64,000 nucleotides of DNA. Source: Blattamonas nauphoetae. Its lineage: Eukaryota > Preaxostyla > Oxymonadida. The translations under genes and the position numbers were made by a program. The stretch is taken from NCBI GenBank assembly GCA_033064195.1, contig JARBJD010000040.1, forward strand, positions 248,001 through 312,000, given 5' to 3'. Shown in pieces: positions 38,141 through 51,400 of this stretch; the stretch's first letter is position 1, and each line of letters begins with the position of its first letter. A model generated the notes under the pieces. The model ran no database searches and had not been told where the DNA came from. It was given only the letters and a program-made list of their open reading frames with translations.

Positions 38141-41100
38141 ATGCAATCACTGGGATGGCTGTTCCAGACAGTGTTGGATTGTGTGGAGGAAAGTGGCTGT
38201 TTTGAAGAACCGCCTCCGACGTCGCAGATGAAACACCGAATCAATGAATTCATTGCCGACACGATCCGCCGACTTGCTTCAACAAGAGTGGTGGAATTTG
38301 TGGATGGATCAGAACAGAAGGTGAGCGGGATTGATTTCATTGGTCTGGCTTCAGAACTGGACATTCCTGAGTGGAAGGATGAAACTGGGCTTTTCCGGAC
38401 AAATGAACACGCAGCAGGGAAGGACAGTCTCTCTCCCGAAGAGATGTTTCTGGCGTCTTCAGAGTCAGGCGTGTATTGTTTGAATGGAATTGTCCGATGG
38501 CTTCTGGAGGAGAACATGTTGAGAAGCGAAGGACCTTTTCTGGAGAACGTGAAGTCGCTGACAAGACGGATTGTTTCGATGCGGTTTGGGGAGTTGGAGG
38601 GAGAGAGTTGGCGGAAAGAGTCAGAAAAGTGGCTTTGCTTCCAGGAGCTTGTGCTTATGATTGTGGGAGAAGAAATCGACCCAGTTTGGATTCTTTGTTT
38701 GTATTTTGATTTCAGACGAATTTGCAATTCCTTCGAAATGGTTGTCTGGCTTCGGGGTTTGACTTGCTTGAAGCTCGCACGCAAATCGAACAGCCAGCAG
38801 ATCTGCACTTCGTCGAACCAGTGTCACAGGAACAGTTCGAGTCAGGTGGTGAGAGTCTGATGAACTCAAAACATTGTTTTGATGACACATTTACGCTTCC
38901 GTCATCAGCATCGTCTTCGAATGCTTCTGATTCACTCCGCACGTCACTGCCCTCAACTCTGTCCACTTTATCGTCAGATTCATCCTCTGAATTTTCCACT
39001 TCCCTTCAAGATGATATGAGTCGGGAAGGAGATCAGATCGAATTGGAAATCGAAGATCCTTCGTCAACTGTCCTCAACTTCACCTTTCCTGACCAATCAT
39101 CTCCTCAAAATCGGCAAAAACTCAAATTGATGCGTCGCCAATGGATATCTGATGCATCTTCTCCATTCATCGTCATCGGCCACACGTCAACTCTTCCATC
39201 GTCTTCGCTTCTGGTCACGAACACTCCACTCAGCGGTAATCCCATAATATTGACCGAACCAATCGATGAAGAAGCATTTATGTGTGTTTTGTTTCGATAT
39301 CGTTCCCACATCCTTCGATCCCACCGTTCTATTTTTTCTTCTCTGCTCCTGTTTTCATCCTCATTTCCTCCTCTTCTTTTCAGGAATGACGATTCTGAAG
39401 TTATAAACACCCTCGAAAACCTGATATTTACATTCAAAGAGACAAATTCTTTCTCAACATTCCCGCTCAGTCCAACCCTCTTTACCCACCTCGCATTCCT
39501 CCTCAACTCCGACAACTCCACTATCCGGGCACAATCGTACATGCTAGTTTCGTTGCTGTTCTCATCTCCCACTCATGCGCCTCTTCTCCGCCACACTCGC
39601 AATGCCATTCGAGATTCGATCTCAGATCTCACAATAGAGTCCAGACTCGCCTTCTCCACCATCCCGCTCCCCAATCAACTGGATCCCTCTCTCATCCCAC
39701 ACGACGAACCAAGTAACCATGCGGCCCTCCAACAGTTTTTCGAACTTGGCGAACAAGTCTCAACCATGGTCCCCATCGCCGCCCTAAAATCGCTGGAAGA
39801 AGTTCCTCAATTTCTCTCCGAATTCGGAAGATTGTGCAAAAATGATTTCGCTTCTCTCACAACCCTTGTCAAGAATCTCGATGGCCCATTATCGTTCATC
39901 GAGCATGCACTCCCATACTTCCTACCACAATTACGTGTCCAAATGTTCAACAATGTGATGATCACTTGTGTCACTCAGAAACTGCCATTTCCGTCCACAA
40001 TAACCAACTTCTACGTCAGCCAATCAGATCCGTTTCTCGATCAGGTCATCGGCGGCCTTTCCACTCTCTTTCCGGGGCAGTTGCCTCTAATCTTCAAGAA
40101 AACGTTCCCAGGCGATGTTTTCTTGGAGCGAGCCGTACGGTCCTCATTCACTGATCTGAACCTTATGACGTTGATCATGGCAACTGTCGCAATCACTTTT
40201 TTCATTCCCGAACCTCATCTCATAAAGATCCATCCTCTCCTCCTCCGCGGCTTCCATGTTAGCTATCTCTCCTTCGACGAGACCCATCGAGGCTTGATCG
40301 ACGACGTGATATTGGAAGCGTTCTTTGCTGACCCACTGTTCACCGACATGTCAGGACAAAACACTTTGGAGATCTTCAAGACGCATCCACCTCCACAAAT
40401 GTCAGGTTTCGTGAACACAACCATTTATTTGCTTATGTCTTCAACGGTCTACCCACTCGAGCAGAAGTGGGAATTAATCAACACCATCCTCCACAACATC
40501 ACCCACTACACTCTCACCTTTGGAGCATTGTCCGAATTGCGTCTTCTTGTCCTCCTCTTCACACACTCCCCTCTCAAACAATTCATCTGGGAAACCCAAG
40601 ACACATTGAGTCTTTCGATGGTTGTGACTGTCCTTCTCTCAACTCTGAGTTTGCCACCTCTCTTCGACACCCCACTCCATTCACTCTTCCCGAAAGACAC
40701 AGAGTGGTTTTGGAGAAATCTGTATCAGCCAGTTCCAGTGATGAGGGGGTCGGTGACGTATGGAGGGACAGATTTGAGGACGTTACAGACGTTTGCAATC
40801 TTCAGGGCGAGAGCAACGCGAGGTGTGTGAAGGGGCGATGGGGATATCTTTTTTGCGTGTTTGATGCTGTTCTTGCTATTCGTTTCTGCTCATCTTGTTC
40901 CTCCCTCTCTTCAGCTGACTGGGCCACGTTCTTCTCGACTCCTGCAATGGTGAAGCTCGTTCTGTCCACACTGAGGTCTCTCCTTTTCTGTCTTCACTTC
41001 CCAGCTCGCCTGTTCCTGCCCTCGTCTCCGCCACACTCGAATTCCTGAAAACTGCAGCTGGCCTGCGATCGGACACGTTCAACAGGATTCTTCTCTCCTT

Positions 41101-41215
41101 CGACGCAGCTGCACTTGTGATGCAGACAGTCGAGTCCTCACTCTTTTTGGAGGATTATGAGAATGGGTGTTCGATTCTCGCGAATCTGTTTCAGACGTCT
41201 TTAAGCATGAAGTGA
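38141..41215 (+). CDS. Large alpha-solenoid-like protein, function unknown
   Basis: The first ATG is at 38141 (MQSLGWLFQTVLDCVEE); an upstream exon cannot be excluded. GT-AG introns that keep phase: 38684-38715 (32 nt), probably 39282-39383 (102 nt, in-frame), 40823-40914 (92 nt) and 40976-41004 (29 nt). After the last intron the frame reads SSPVPALVSATLEFLKTAAG to the TGA at 41213-41215. The spliced protein is about 950 residues of leucine-rich helices typical of HEAT/ARM folds, with a serine-rich stretch near 38900-39000. No catalytic motif or membrane anchor. It is followed in the same direction by a second solenoid gene. Such folds often serve as scaffolds or transport receptors; no specific role can be assigned. 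Confidence 0.7.
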
Positions 41216-41536
41216 GGATGTGACACTCTTTGTGACGAGAATAATCCCGCCCTGTTTGGTCCGATTGGTTGAAGCGTTGTTTCTTATCTTGTCATTGCAT
41301 GACATGATCTATTTTCTCGAATCTCCCGGGTTTGTCTGGGTGCTTGAATGTGTGGCTGTTGCTGCGAATGGTCTCAGCGACACATTGAATAATTGGGGGT
41401 TTTGAGGATAGAAAGGGTTGTAGAATTGTGATAGTGACGAGAAATCTTGACAATGACTATCGTTTAAGCCGGAAAGCGTCGGAGACAGTGAAGTTGCAAA
41501 AAACATGGTTAGATCTCATCCACACAGGATTCAGCC

Positions 41537-44500
41537 ATGTTTATTCGTGAGAAAGGCTTTTGGAACCAAACACTATCTCTTCATAATTCAGTTGTTTGCC
41601 TTATCAGTGACATTATCATCTTGTCAGACGAAGGAACAGGAACTTATTCGAAACACATTCGCTCTCTTCAAAAAGGACTCCATTCAATGTCTACTTGATC
41701 ATCTCCGAGGTACATTTACTCTATCTTTGTCTGAACCGTATTTTCATATTTCAGGATCAGAACAAATTGTGACAGACGAGAATATTGGATGGTTCGAAGA
41801 TGGCTTCTCTGAACCGTTTAAATCAGATTTCATTCCCAACCGTGTTGTGTGCCTCGTTCGTAGATTATTGTTTCAGCATCTCCAGAAGTGTGTCATGGAC
41901 GGTCTTTTGATGATTGGTCTGTTTTCGTCAACATCTTCATCATCACAGTACAGTCCACAATCTCCAACAATTGTGAGAATATGTTGGTCAAGGTCCTTTC
42001 TCACATCATTATCGCTAAATCGTTCGGCTATATTCCTCCTGAACTGACTCCTAATGTGTGTTTTTCCATCGACTCTTCATTTTGTCAAGTTCTCCGAATT
42101 TCTCTGTCAATTCACTTCACGCCAAGAAGGACTGAGGCTCGTGCTGAAGACACAGCGGGACTTCAATTTGAAGTGGTTTTTGATGGAGTTTCTTGTCAAC
42201 CATTGCCAACCTTCATGCGATGATTCAAAACCATTCCAAATCATCCTCACTCGACCACTTCCACTTCTCATCTCAACAATCGACGAGATGAACTCACGTT
42301 TCTCCATCCACGATCTGTCCCGATATCTCTCCACTCCCACTGAACTCACAGATGACAAAGACATGGATTCCTCAGCCAGAACCGACCTCGCCTTTGATGT
42401 TCTGTTTCTGTCTCTGCTGAGCATCGTGTCGGACGAGGAGTTCCACAAACCAGCTCGACACCTCCTGGCTCGCATGTTTCAGATCTCAGAAAGCGAGTTG
42501 GAGAGACTTCTGTTGGAGCGAGAGGTTCGACGTGGAGATTTGGAGATGGAGTGGCTGGGCGAACGAAAACAGAAAGAAGACACTCTGTCGTTCGCAGAAG
42601 GAGTGTGGACATTGCTGGGAAGAAGAGAGACAGAGGAGGAACGAGACGAAGATCCGAACGAGGCAGACCAAGATGATGAGAATGAGGAACAAATCGAACA
42701 AGAAACAGAAGAAAAAGAGCAAGAACCTGAAAGTGTCGAGTATCCTCGAACTGTCAGCATTGACAAACCCCACGAAAACCCATCAACTCCAACTGTCCTC
42801 CTCCATCGAGTGGCGTGCCTGTTGATATCTGCTCTTTTCTCGACTGAATGTGATTGTCTCCCATCCAACGACAAACCAACTGCATCGACAGACAAAACGC
42901 ACAACGATCCCGACTCCACAAACGACAGTGTGTCTGAACCTCACTATCGCACCCTGAGTGAGTCGCACCTGTTCAGAATCTGTCTGAAACTGACTGGCTG
43001 GTTCCAGACAACTTTCGAGAAATGGAGGACAGGCTCTGTGTTCACTAAAACAGTGCGGATGGATGTGGAGTCAGCCGTGTCTCTCGTGTTCCTCCTCCTT
43101 CCCCACGCCGACCTCTCCTCGCAATGCTTCCTCGTCAACCTCCTCCGAACCTTCTCCCACTTCACCGAAATGGTGCCCCACGTGATCACACCCGACCTCG
43201 TCCGAAAAGTGGCTCTCTTCTTCGCCCGTCTCAGCCCATCACTCCCAAACGAGCTCGTGCGGAGTGTAGAATACGGTGTGCGGTGGATGATGGCTGGAAA
43301 ATGGCCTGCTCAATACGGCCCGTTCTTTGAAGAAGCAGCCGAGCTGTGCAAACCGATTCTGGCCGACTTGTTGGGTAGGTTGGAGAGTGATGTGGAGGGA
43401 AGGAGGGAGATTGCAGCGCAGATTTGGGTGATAATGTCATCAAATGATCAACACTTATTGTACGACTCCAATCCACTCGACGTTCTTCTCTCCGTCCTTT
43501 CTTCAACTGCTGATGACGAAACTGCGTTCTTCCTCCTTCGTGCATGCACCAAAACCGTCACTGAAATGAAGCTGTGGTTCGGATCTCCGCTCACCATTCT
43601 TCTTCAACACTCTACCTCCATCCTTCGATTTGGGAAGCGGATCGACGATCAGCAGGCGGTGGATGAGGCGAGAAATCTCTTCCTTCAGATTCTAAGTCAG
43701 ATGAATGAACGTCATCAGCATGATAACGATGCAAATAATATGATTGCGGAATTATCCAAACTGCTTGTGATGGAATTTGGAGAGATTGTGGAGAGAGTGC
43801 TACAGATTCGAGAACAGTCGGATCACATCTTTGAGAGAGAGGACGACCTGCTGAGCCTGCTTTCTTTTCTCGGTTCATCCTTCGAAAAAGCATATCAACT
43901 TTTCGACATTGACTTCTCTCCTCTGTCACTCTCTCTCATTCCTGCTGTCACACCATCGCACACGTTCCTCCAAAATGTCAAAGACTTCATTTGGGTTTCG
44001 GGGCACCCTCACAATCAGAACGCACTCACTTCTTTCGACCCGTCGAATCTCTTCCGCTTTATCCAGATATCGCCTTCTTTCCCAACCGAACAATCTGTGT
44101 TCGAAGATGTTGTGAACAGCAAACTCATTCGTGTGGAATCCATCATCCGATTTGGCAAACATCACGAAAAGGCAAAAGACAGGGGAATCGAATTTGTCAA
44201 ACGACGACTGTTCAAATCAGTGAACAGCGCGCTTCGAGTGAAGATGGCATTTGAGTGCGCGATCCGTCTGCCTCGTCTTCTCCACAAGTCCCAACACTTC
44301 CTCCGAGCGAAGCAGACACAGATCGAACATAGTGAAGAAACGAACTGGCAGGACGAATTGTTCGACAGAGCTTCGAAGGTCTTCTCAACATTGAATCTGG
44401 ATCTCATCACCTCAATTCCACAAAGAATCCGCCCTTCTTTCTTCAAGGACATCGATTTCATCAACTGGGCACTGACAGGTGGAAATAGGCGAGACTCCCT

Positions 44501-44897
44501 CAATCACTCAAGTGAGGACGATTCGAGTCAATCCGAGCCATGTCTGTCGTTCTTCGAGAATCTTCAGTTTGCTGTGATGTGGATGTTGAATGGGATGATT
44601 GAGTTTCCTTTCTCATCTCCAGCCAGCTGGTTCAATTTCGACACTCCAATTCTTTGGAAGATGATGATTCACTCCATCCTGTTCAGTCCATCCTTCCATC
44701 CCTCCATCGAGCAGACTGCCATTCAGATGCGTGTCTGTCTTTCGGAGGAAGGTGTGGAGGATATGATGGGTGCAGTGGAATGTCTGCTCGATAATTCATT
44801 TCGGATCAAATTCTGGCCAGCAACTTCTCTTCCTGTCAAGACAGTTGATTCTTCATCCGATGAGATATGTGAAGACTGGATGAGCCTGTTTGGGTGA
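41537..44897 (+). CDS. Large alpha-solenoid-like protein with acidic linker, function unknown
   Basis: ATG at 41537 gives MFIREKGFWNQTLSLHNS. Four short GT-AG introns keep phase: 41591-41627 (37 nt), 41710-41754 (45 nt), 41842-41876 (35 nt) and 42056-42089 (34 nt, acceptor AAG). A long final exon of about 930 codons follows, ending TGA at 44895-44897. The protein is about 1060 aa, mostly amphipathic helices. A charged stretch near 42640-42720 is rich in E, D and Q and probably disordered. HEAT/ARM-like solenoid by appearance; no domain recognised. It lies 320 bp after 38141-41215 on the same strand and may be of the same broad class. Confidence 0.75.
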
Positions 44898-45297
44898 GCG
44901 GCTGCCGCTTTTCATTTTGTGGGAAAGCACTTCATGTTCGTTGATCCTGACATTTCGAGTGAGAAAATGGAAACAAATGGATCTTATCGCATCGAAACCA
45001 TCTTGAGTTTCTGAGAAAACGACAAGAAATGGAAACCAGTGTATAATAATGTGAAGATAAACAAGGTGGATACGCCATTGAACTCACATTCCTGACAAAT
45101 CATTACGATTGAATTTCATGGTCATGCTTTGTGCTATTTTGGTAAATTCTTTTGAAATTAGAATAAAAAGGTGTGAATGTCAGGAATTTCGCTTTTGAAA
45201 AAGTATTAAAGCCATAGTCACAACGATCTGACCAAGTTCCTCTTTCCACCCGCCCAAGAGATGCAAATTGCGCAATTTTGGCAGAGTAAGAGAGATG
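44898..45297. other. Intergenic stretch between convergent genes
   Basis: The 3' regions of convergent genes 41537-44897 (plus) and 45298-47457 (minus). A/T-rich; no gene or repeat seen. Confidence 0.5.
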
Positions 45298-47457
45298 TCA
45301 GGAATCGTAGGGATTGAACGATGCCAATACGCCGAGTTTGAACACTTTGCCTTTCAGATCCGGCGACATTTCCGGATTGAGTCCCGCAACTCGAGCCTCC
45401 ACTGCATCGTCCCATCCTTCCTTCCGCTGCATCCTCTCGCGTCGTTTCTGTCTTTCCCAGTTCTCAGTCATCCATCCACTTGCCCGGGATTCGACCGTCA
45501 GAATTCGTTCTTTCAATGTTTTTTCGTTCTCCACTTCTGTCAGCCATCGCACTTCCCATTTCGCTTGTTCAAGAAGGAATCTTTCATCCAGCTCTTCTCC
45601 GTTCCTTTCCATGCAACTGATATTCCGATGGCAAATAGTGACATCAGACTCATGGTCGGCTCTGTTTTGATGATTGAGATTCAAAGTTGGTGAGTGTGTG
45701 ATGATGTAAGCGAGATACGGCCAGACGTGGTTGAAGACTGTGATACGCAATGATGGTAATTGTGCGAGTTTGATTTCTTCTGTTTCCCCATTCACTTGCA
45801 ACATCCTTCGGATGAATTCGATTGTGCTCGAGTGAAATACTGGGATGTAGAGAGGCACAGACAGAAAGTCGAAAGATGAGAACACTTTCTCAACAAAATC
45901 TCTAAATTGGAATCGCGGTCGAATGCTTGGAGTGATCCTGAGGAAGCCGTTGACAGCAAAGAATGTGTGCATGATCACGTCTTTGTCACTTTCCGCTATC
46001 GATCTGAGAATGTCGTCCTCCAGTCCGAGATCATCTGTCACAATCGAACGTAGATGAGAATGCAGGTCAACACCAGAAAAGGGGACCAGGTTCGATAGAA
46101 AATTCCACGCTGATCTCGTCATGCTGATCAGGTCCCGTTTGAGTCCGACGAGATTGTTCTCTTTTAAGAATGGGTGAGTTGAATCTGTTTCAGTCGCGTC
46201 CACTCCGATTAGAGGCGAGTGGATGTCGGAAGGAGGGTGTGAATCATCTGAAGTTGATCCAAATTGAATCGGATGACAGTCTTCGCAAGTGCAATGATGT
46301 TTGATCCTGCTTCTACATCGATCTTCAACAGAAGAGCGAAGAAGATGAAGAAAAGAAGGAGACAAACTTCGATTGGGCGTCTGGTCAATATGAGCAGAAA
46401 GATGTCCCAGCCGTACTCACAGAAGAGGAGATGTCGATATGCTCTGTAATACTCGTCAGTTGTCAAACTCAGAAATGATGGAAGATCCGAAAGAAGCAAT
46501 CTGACATTTGTTTGGAACTGACAGAACACGGTTCGCATTTTGATGGACAACGACTTGAGGAAAGAGAGACCACAAAATGGAGAAGTCGGAGGAGAATCGG
46601 GAAGGATCGGTGTTTGAAGGAGAGACAACACTTCGGTATTTTCGAGAGTGATCGAGTACATTGAGAAGAGAGAGTTGTAGGCGATGCGGAGATCCAGGAA
46701 GAGAGAAATCTTGGCCAGAGTGTTTAAAACAATGGCTGAAGGAGTTTTTTCTCTCAGTTGGTGGAAAGTGTCCAGTATCACTTGCTTGTTTTCAGTGAAG
46801 ATCTGACCAACCACGACAGAATCTTCGCAAAGGGAGAGAAAGCAAGAACAGCACTGAAAACGGAAATAAACAAAGATGAAGACAATACATCGTCAATTGC
46901 GGGACAGATCTCCCAATTTTGAAGCGAGGAAAGGATGAACTTGGTGAGTGTCGAAGTCGGGACGGATAATCTGAAAGACTGAGAATGAATTACTGAAGAG
47001 ACTGAAAAAGGGTGAAGGATACAAAGAGTCTTCAGAAGGCTGAAGAGAAGAGGCTGGAAAAGGTGATGAACAGAATCTCACAAACTATGGTTTCTGGGGA
47101 GATGGGATCGTCAGTAAGGGGTTCTAAACAGTGAGGCCAATCGGTTAAGTTGATATTGTGAACTGAGTGAAGACATTCTGGGTGGATTGGGAGCAAAAGT
47201 GGATGAAAAGAATAGAGGAGACTTCGGACGAGATGGAGCAATGTTCGGAGTGATTCCAACCGCAAAGTGGATGGAACACTTTGAATATCATCGAGAAGAA
47301 ATGCGATCTGCATCTGTCGAATGAACATGAGAACATAATCACGGCAAGACAAACATTGTCCCACGTTGGGCTTGGCTCGTGAGAACTGTTGGTGTCCTTC
47401 AACATGATTTTTTAAAGCGGTAAATGATGATTGACTGAGTGGCGCGCAAGATCGCAA
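45298..47457 (-). CDS. Alpha-solenoid (ARM/HEAT-like) family protein B, paralog of 27315-28951
   Basis: Minus-strand gene. GT-AG introns in phase: about 47055-47086 (32 nt), 46854-46888 (35 nt) and 46323-46367 (45 nt). The spliced protein runs ...SPETI/PLLFSLLKTL...FILSSLQNW...CPAIDD/CCSCFLSL...RTVFCQFQTN...RPIE/IDVEAGS. Two introns match introns of paralog A in position and phase (DD/CC and PIE/). An apparent frameshift near 46215 connects to the long 3' frame (GVDATETDSTHPFLKENN, corresponding to FFSGVDKQVKSS in A), ending at 45298. The C-terminal 100 residues are strongly charged and helical (KWEVRWLTEVENEK, WERQKRRERM). The 5' start codon is not identified. Function unknown. Confidence 0.65.
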
Positions 47458-47701
47458 AGCCAGATGTGATTACGACGTTTCTATACTTGCGGGAGATCAG
47501 ACTGATCTTCTGGGCGATCAAGCCACAATTCGGAAATGGATAAGAGTCACCCCAAGCCAAAAGCAAAAACACGATTTGAAGTCAAGGTCCCTGAACCATG
47601 TGTGATTTATCATGATTTGTTTGTATTCATGCCGCATTTCTTATCTTTCCTGTTGAGAAAAATCCAATTCGTTTTCTTATTTTTTCACCTTTTTTGTTTC
47701 A
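47458..47701. other. Stretch upstream of an orphan kinase fragment
   Basis: No gene seen. T-rich DNA at 47640-47700 leads into TTTCAATGCTAG, a possible splice acceptor before the kinase-like fragment. Confidence 0.35.
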
Positions 47702-47848
47702 ATGCTAGACAAATTCCTCCGAACATTGGGTCAAGGACGATTTGGATCAGTGCACGAAGTGTCGAAAATACAATCAGTAGAACCAATCTTTCCAGCAGAA
47801 AGAATGACGAGCCAATCTCAAATAAACCAGAAAAGGACAGAATGTTGA
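47702..47848 (+). pseudogene. Orphan protein-kinase N-lobe fragment (glycine-rich loop)
   Basis: The plus-strand frame from ATG 47702 encodes MLDKFLRTLGQGRFGSVHEV, an excellent kinase glycine-rich loop (LGxGxFGxV), then a polar stretch ending at TGA 47846-47848. The frame continues open past the TGA to about 47943. No VAIK lysine, HRD or DFG follows, so only the very start of a kinase domain is present. It probably is a truncated gene copy. It is the only true N-lobe motif in the window, whereas the nearby receptors have only a degenerate C-lobe. Confidence 0.6.
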
Positions 47849-48400
47849 AGAAGAGCCAATTGTTGGCAGAAAAGAAGCAACAATACCGAACCAAAAGCGA
47901 TGGAGAAGGACAGTTGCGTGATATGCGTTTGAATGAATTGTGAAGTGATTCAGAAAGAGTGATGTTTGAAGTGAACAGAGAGCCACTTTGATCGAAATGA
48001 TGAATCGTCTGAGACAACACGAGTCAACACTGTCTTGGCTGCCAATGTAGATGAAACAAGGTTGGTGATGATGCGGTCAATGGTGGGTAGAGACAGCGGA
48101 GAAAGATGTCGAATCAGTATGGTGAGAATCGACGAATGAGGGTGTGGTGAGAATGAAGAGGTGGGTGGATATAAAGCGAGCTGAAGTATGGTTTCAGAAA
48201 ATTATTGGACAAGACGAAATCATGTCAAAGTTGATGATGAAGAAGGACGATGCGATATGAGAACGAAGATAAATGGAATGGGGAGAATGAAAACGAAAGA
48301 AATTGTGTGAAGGAAGTACAGACGTTTGAGAACGAAAGTTGAAATGCCGGTAAGAAAAAGGAAGAAGGGTGGATTGTTGAGAGTGAAAAGAAGAAAGTGG
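47849..48400. other. Stretch without a supported gene
   Basis: Purine-rich plus strand with many short frames; no product, RNA gene or repeat seen. It ends at the 3' end of the receptor relative at 48401. Confidence 0.4.
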
Positions 48401-51400
48401 TTAGGAATCAGAGCAGTTCGAAGGGAGAGGCAGAAAGTCCTTTTTCGGGTTGAGCAGTTCGTTCAGTTCAACCAGAGTTGGCCTTTCATCAGGATTGGTT
48501 GAGATGCATTGCGAAATCGCGTACTTCATCGCGGAGTCTTTGGTTCCTTCCATCTTCAGCGTCGATCCAACTCCCAGTTGCCGTTGAGCGTTCATCGCAT
48601 CAATCTCCCCGAAGGGCACAAGACCAGTCTCAAGTTCCCACAAGATCAGGCCAAGACTAAAAACTGCCGCTTTCGAATAATCAATCTCTTTCTCTGAACC
48701 TTTCGAGTTCCCTCCATTCTCCTCGTCCAGTTCAGGTGCACTCCATCGCTTCTGTTCAAGCTGTGTCGCTTCCTTGTTCTGCCCGTTCTCCCCAAGTGTT
48801 TTTCCATCCGAGTTCATGTTCAGGAACACGTTGCTCGCAAAGTCAACCATCACAACATGCGACGACAGCTTCGTCAGAATCCGCGCGTGTTTGTCTGTCT
48901 CCCAAATCTTCTCAATTCCACGAAGAAGCTGCCGTCGAACCGATTCCGTCGTCAGTGCCATTTTCCTCCCTTGTTCTGTGTGCAGGCGATTGTAGAGTGT
49001 GTCTTGCTTTCGCACAACTGCCATCTCCAGGCTTCTGATTTGATCCCAGTGATCCCAGTCGGATCTGATCCCACTAAATACCTACAATACCATTTCGTTT
49101 CTTTCATTTCAAAAAAGTCTTCTTATATATGATATTTGAATGGAAAAAAAAGTAAAAAGGAAAATGGTCACTTCATAGATCATGAAAATGCAAACTTTGG
49201 GTGCTGCTGTTCAGTTTGTTCTACAACAATAATTATAAAAACAAGTCGATAATGCGTTATTATGTCTTCTTTGATGGTTTTTTCTCACTGACAAAAGTCA
49301 ATGAAGGGAATACATCGAAAAAAGAAGTGTTGGTGATTGTGATCGTGCGTGTTTTTGGGAAATAAGAGCTGTCTGAAATATTGAAGAGCATTATGTGAAA
49401 ACAAGAAGTGAATTGAACATGATTAATGAAGTGATAATGAGAAAATCTCAAAGGAAAAGAGTTGAAATATGATCTCAGTACAAATTTAGGCACTGACATC
49501 AATTGATCCCAGTTTTACCTATTTTGATGGGACTACTCAGATGCCTGGCCATCTCCATCTTTCCATGACAAGCCAGAGCTTCGATACACTGTGCATGAGG
49601 CATTGGCATTTCTAAATCCATTGATACAGGTTGGAGATTGGTGTTCTGGCCTTCTGCACTGGCAGGTTTCGAGTTCAGAGTGGAAAGAGCGCTGTTCGGG
49701 GGATGGGATTGTGTGTTGAGAACATCCATCTTTTCGTCTTCGATTGGTTCCTGTGGCTCCATTTCAGACATGTTTGTGGGCATTTTCTGTTTTCGGCGAC
49801 GACAGAGAACAAAAAGAATGATTCCGACGATGAGGAGAAGAGAGAGAACAACAATCAGTGGAATCAGCCACGGGAGTGTCTTCTTCATCTCGTTCGCGCG
49901 CGCCATCTTCGCACTCAGCTTCATTTCGAAGGAGTCGGTTGAGTGCACACCGCCAAACGAGATCCGACCAAGCCATTGAGGAGTGTTGGACAGAGAAGAT
50001 AGGCGAGTCGCTGGGATCACAAGAGACAGTGATGTCTCGTTCCATTCTGATGCAATCTCAGAAAGGGGAATCAAAACACGATTCGTTGACGATTTCTCGT
50101 TCTCAAACACTTCCAGAGAAAGTCCACAAGGAATCAGAGTCGACCCAACAATTGAAACTTCATATTTCTTCTCTTTCTTGTTCAGAGTGCTCAAACTCAA
50201 TTTCGAATCCAGCGTCGGTTCGAAGAACAGTTTTCGTTCTTCCCCAACAACTCCCTCCACCACACATTCCGAATCCCCACTCACCCATCCATTCTTCACG
50301 TCCCCAGTTCCCATTGCAGATGTCTCAAAACTGATCCGACTCGACCCAACACATCGGATGTTCTGACGAGCCGAGGGGAACAAGCCAGTCGAGATACCAT
50401 TGTTCGTCACACTCGACTGATGGAATGTCACGATGCTGTTCCGAGCATGCATCGCGCCCTGTCCAAGATGAGACAACGTCGTCCACGACACTTCGCAGTT
50501 CACGTCTTCCAGCTCAACTGCTCCACTCGACCAAGCACACAGATTCGCGTTCTCGTCGTGTTCCTCGTTTCGATCAGTTTCGGATCCTTTGATTGAACTT
50601 TGTGTGATCGTTAGTTTCCATCGTCCAGTTGGCGTCCCTTTCGCAGAGATGAGTGCGGCACCAAAGTGAGCGGTTGAATCGAGCGTGTGAAACTTCGCCG
50701 ACGAAAGATCAGAAAACGCGAATGCTGGTTTCGAGAATCGGAGGTCGATCGACAACGACACTTCAGTGATCGTCGCAATTCCACCAGTCGCTGAGACGAG
50801 AGAGAAGTCGATCGCAGACGAGCAGACGAACCAACAGTTGTCAATTTTCAATTCTCCTCCAAGCGACTTCATCAGCGAATCCGAGTCGAGTGATGGTTGG
50901 AGAGAGAAGGAGAGATGGCTGAGCGACAGAATCGGTGCTTGTCCTCCATCGGGACTGTTCACAATCGCTCCTTCCTTCGAAACAACAATCACACTCTGTG
51001 AAGACGATGATTCCACTGTCGTTCGCTTCGCTGCTGGATCAAACACTCCATCCAAAAATGAAGATCCCACAACTGTGATTGTGCATCCTGTGTCGCCCCC
51101 AACATTCCGACCTGCTCGGACAAGACCTCGGCAGCTCCATTCTCCCTCCCCACACCCAACCATGTCCTTCCCCGACTCTTCTGTCTTGATCGTTGTGTTC
51201 GTGAAGTGTGTCAGAACAACACGCAGAGGAACCACTCTCCAAATGTTTCCTGAACCTTCCAAGGTGTCGATTCCCCAGTTCAGTGTGTCCGACAGCGTCA
51301 GAGAATCGAAACCATTCCATTTCGAAGTATCCATTCGCTCCAAGTTCCTTCCGGTCACAACAATTCGAGTCGTTTCAACAGCTTCTGTCTGATTGCAGTT

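Noticed and set aside
38722-44897. Genes 38141-41215 and 41537-44897 as one fused gene
   Set aside because: A TGA closes the first after its last exon, 320 bp of non-coding DNA follows, and the second has its own ATG with in-phase introns.
47846-47943. Continuation of the orphan kinase into a full N-lobe
   Set aside because: No VAIK-type lysine or helix C pattern is visible after the glycine loop.
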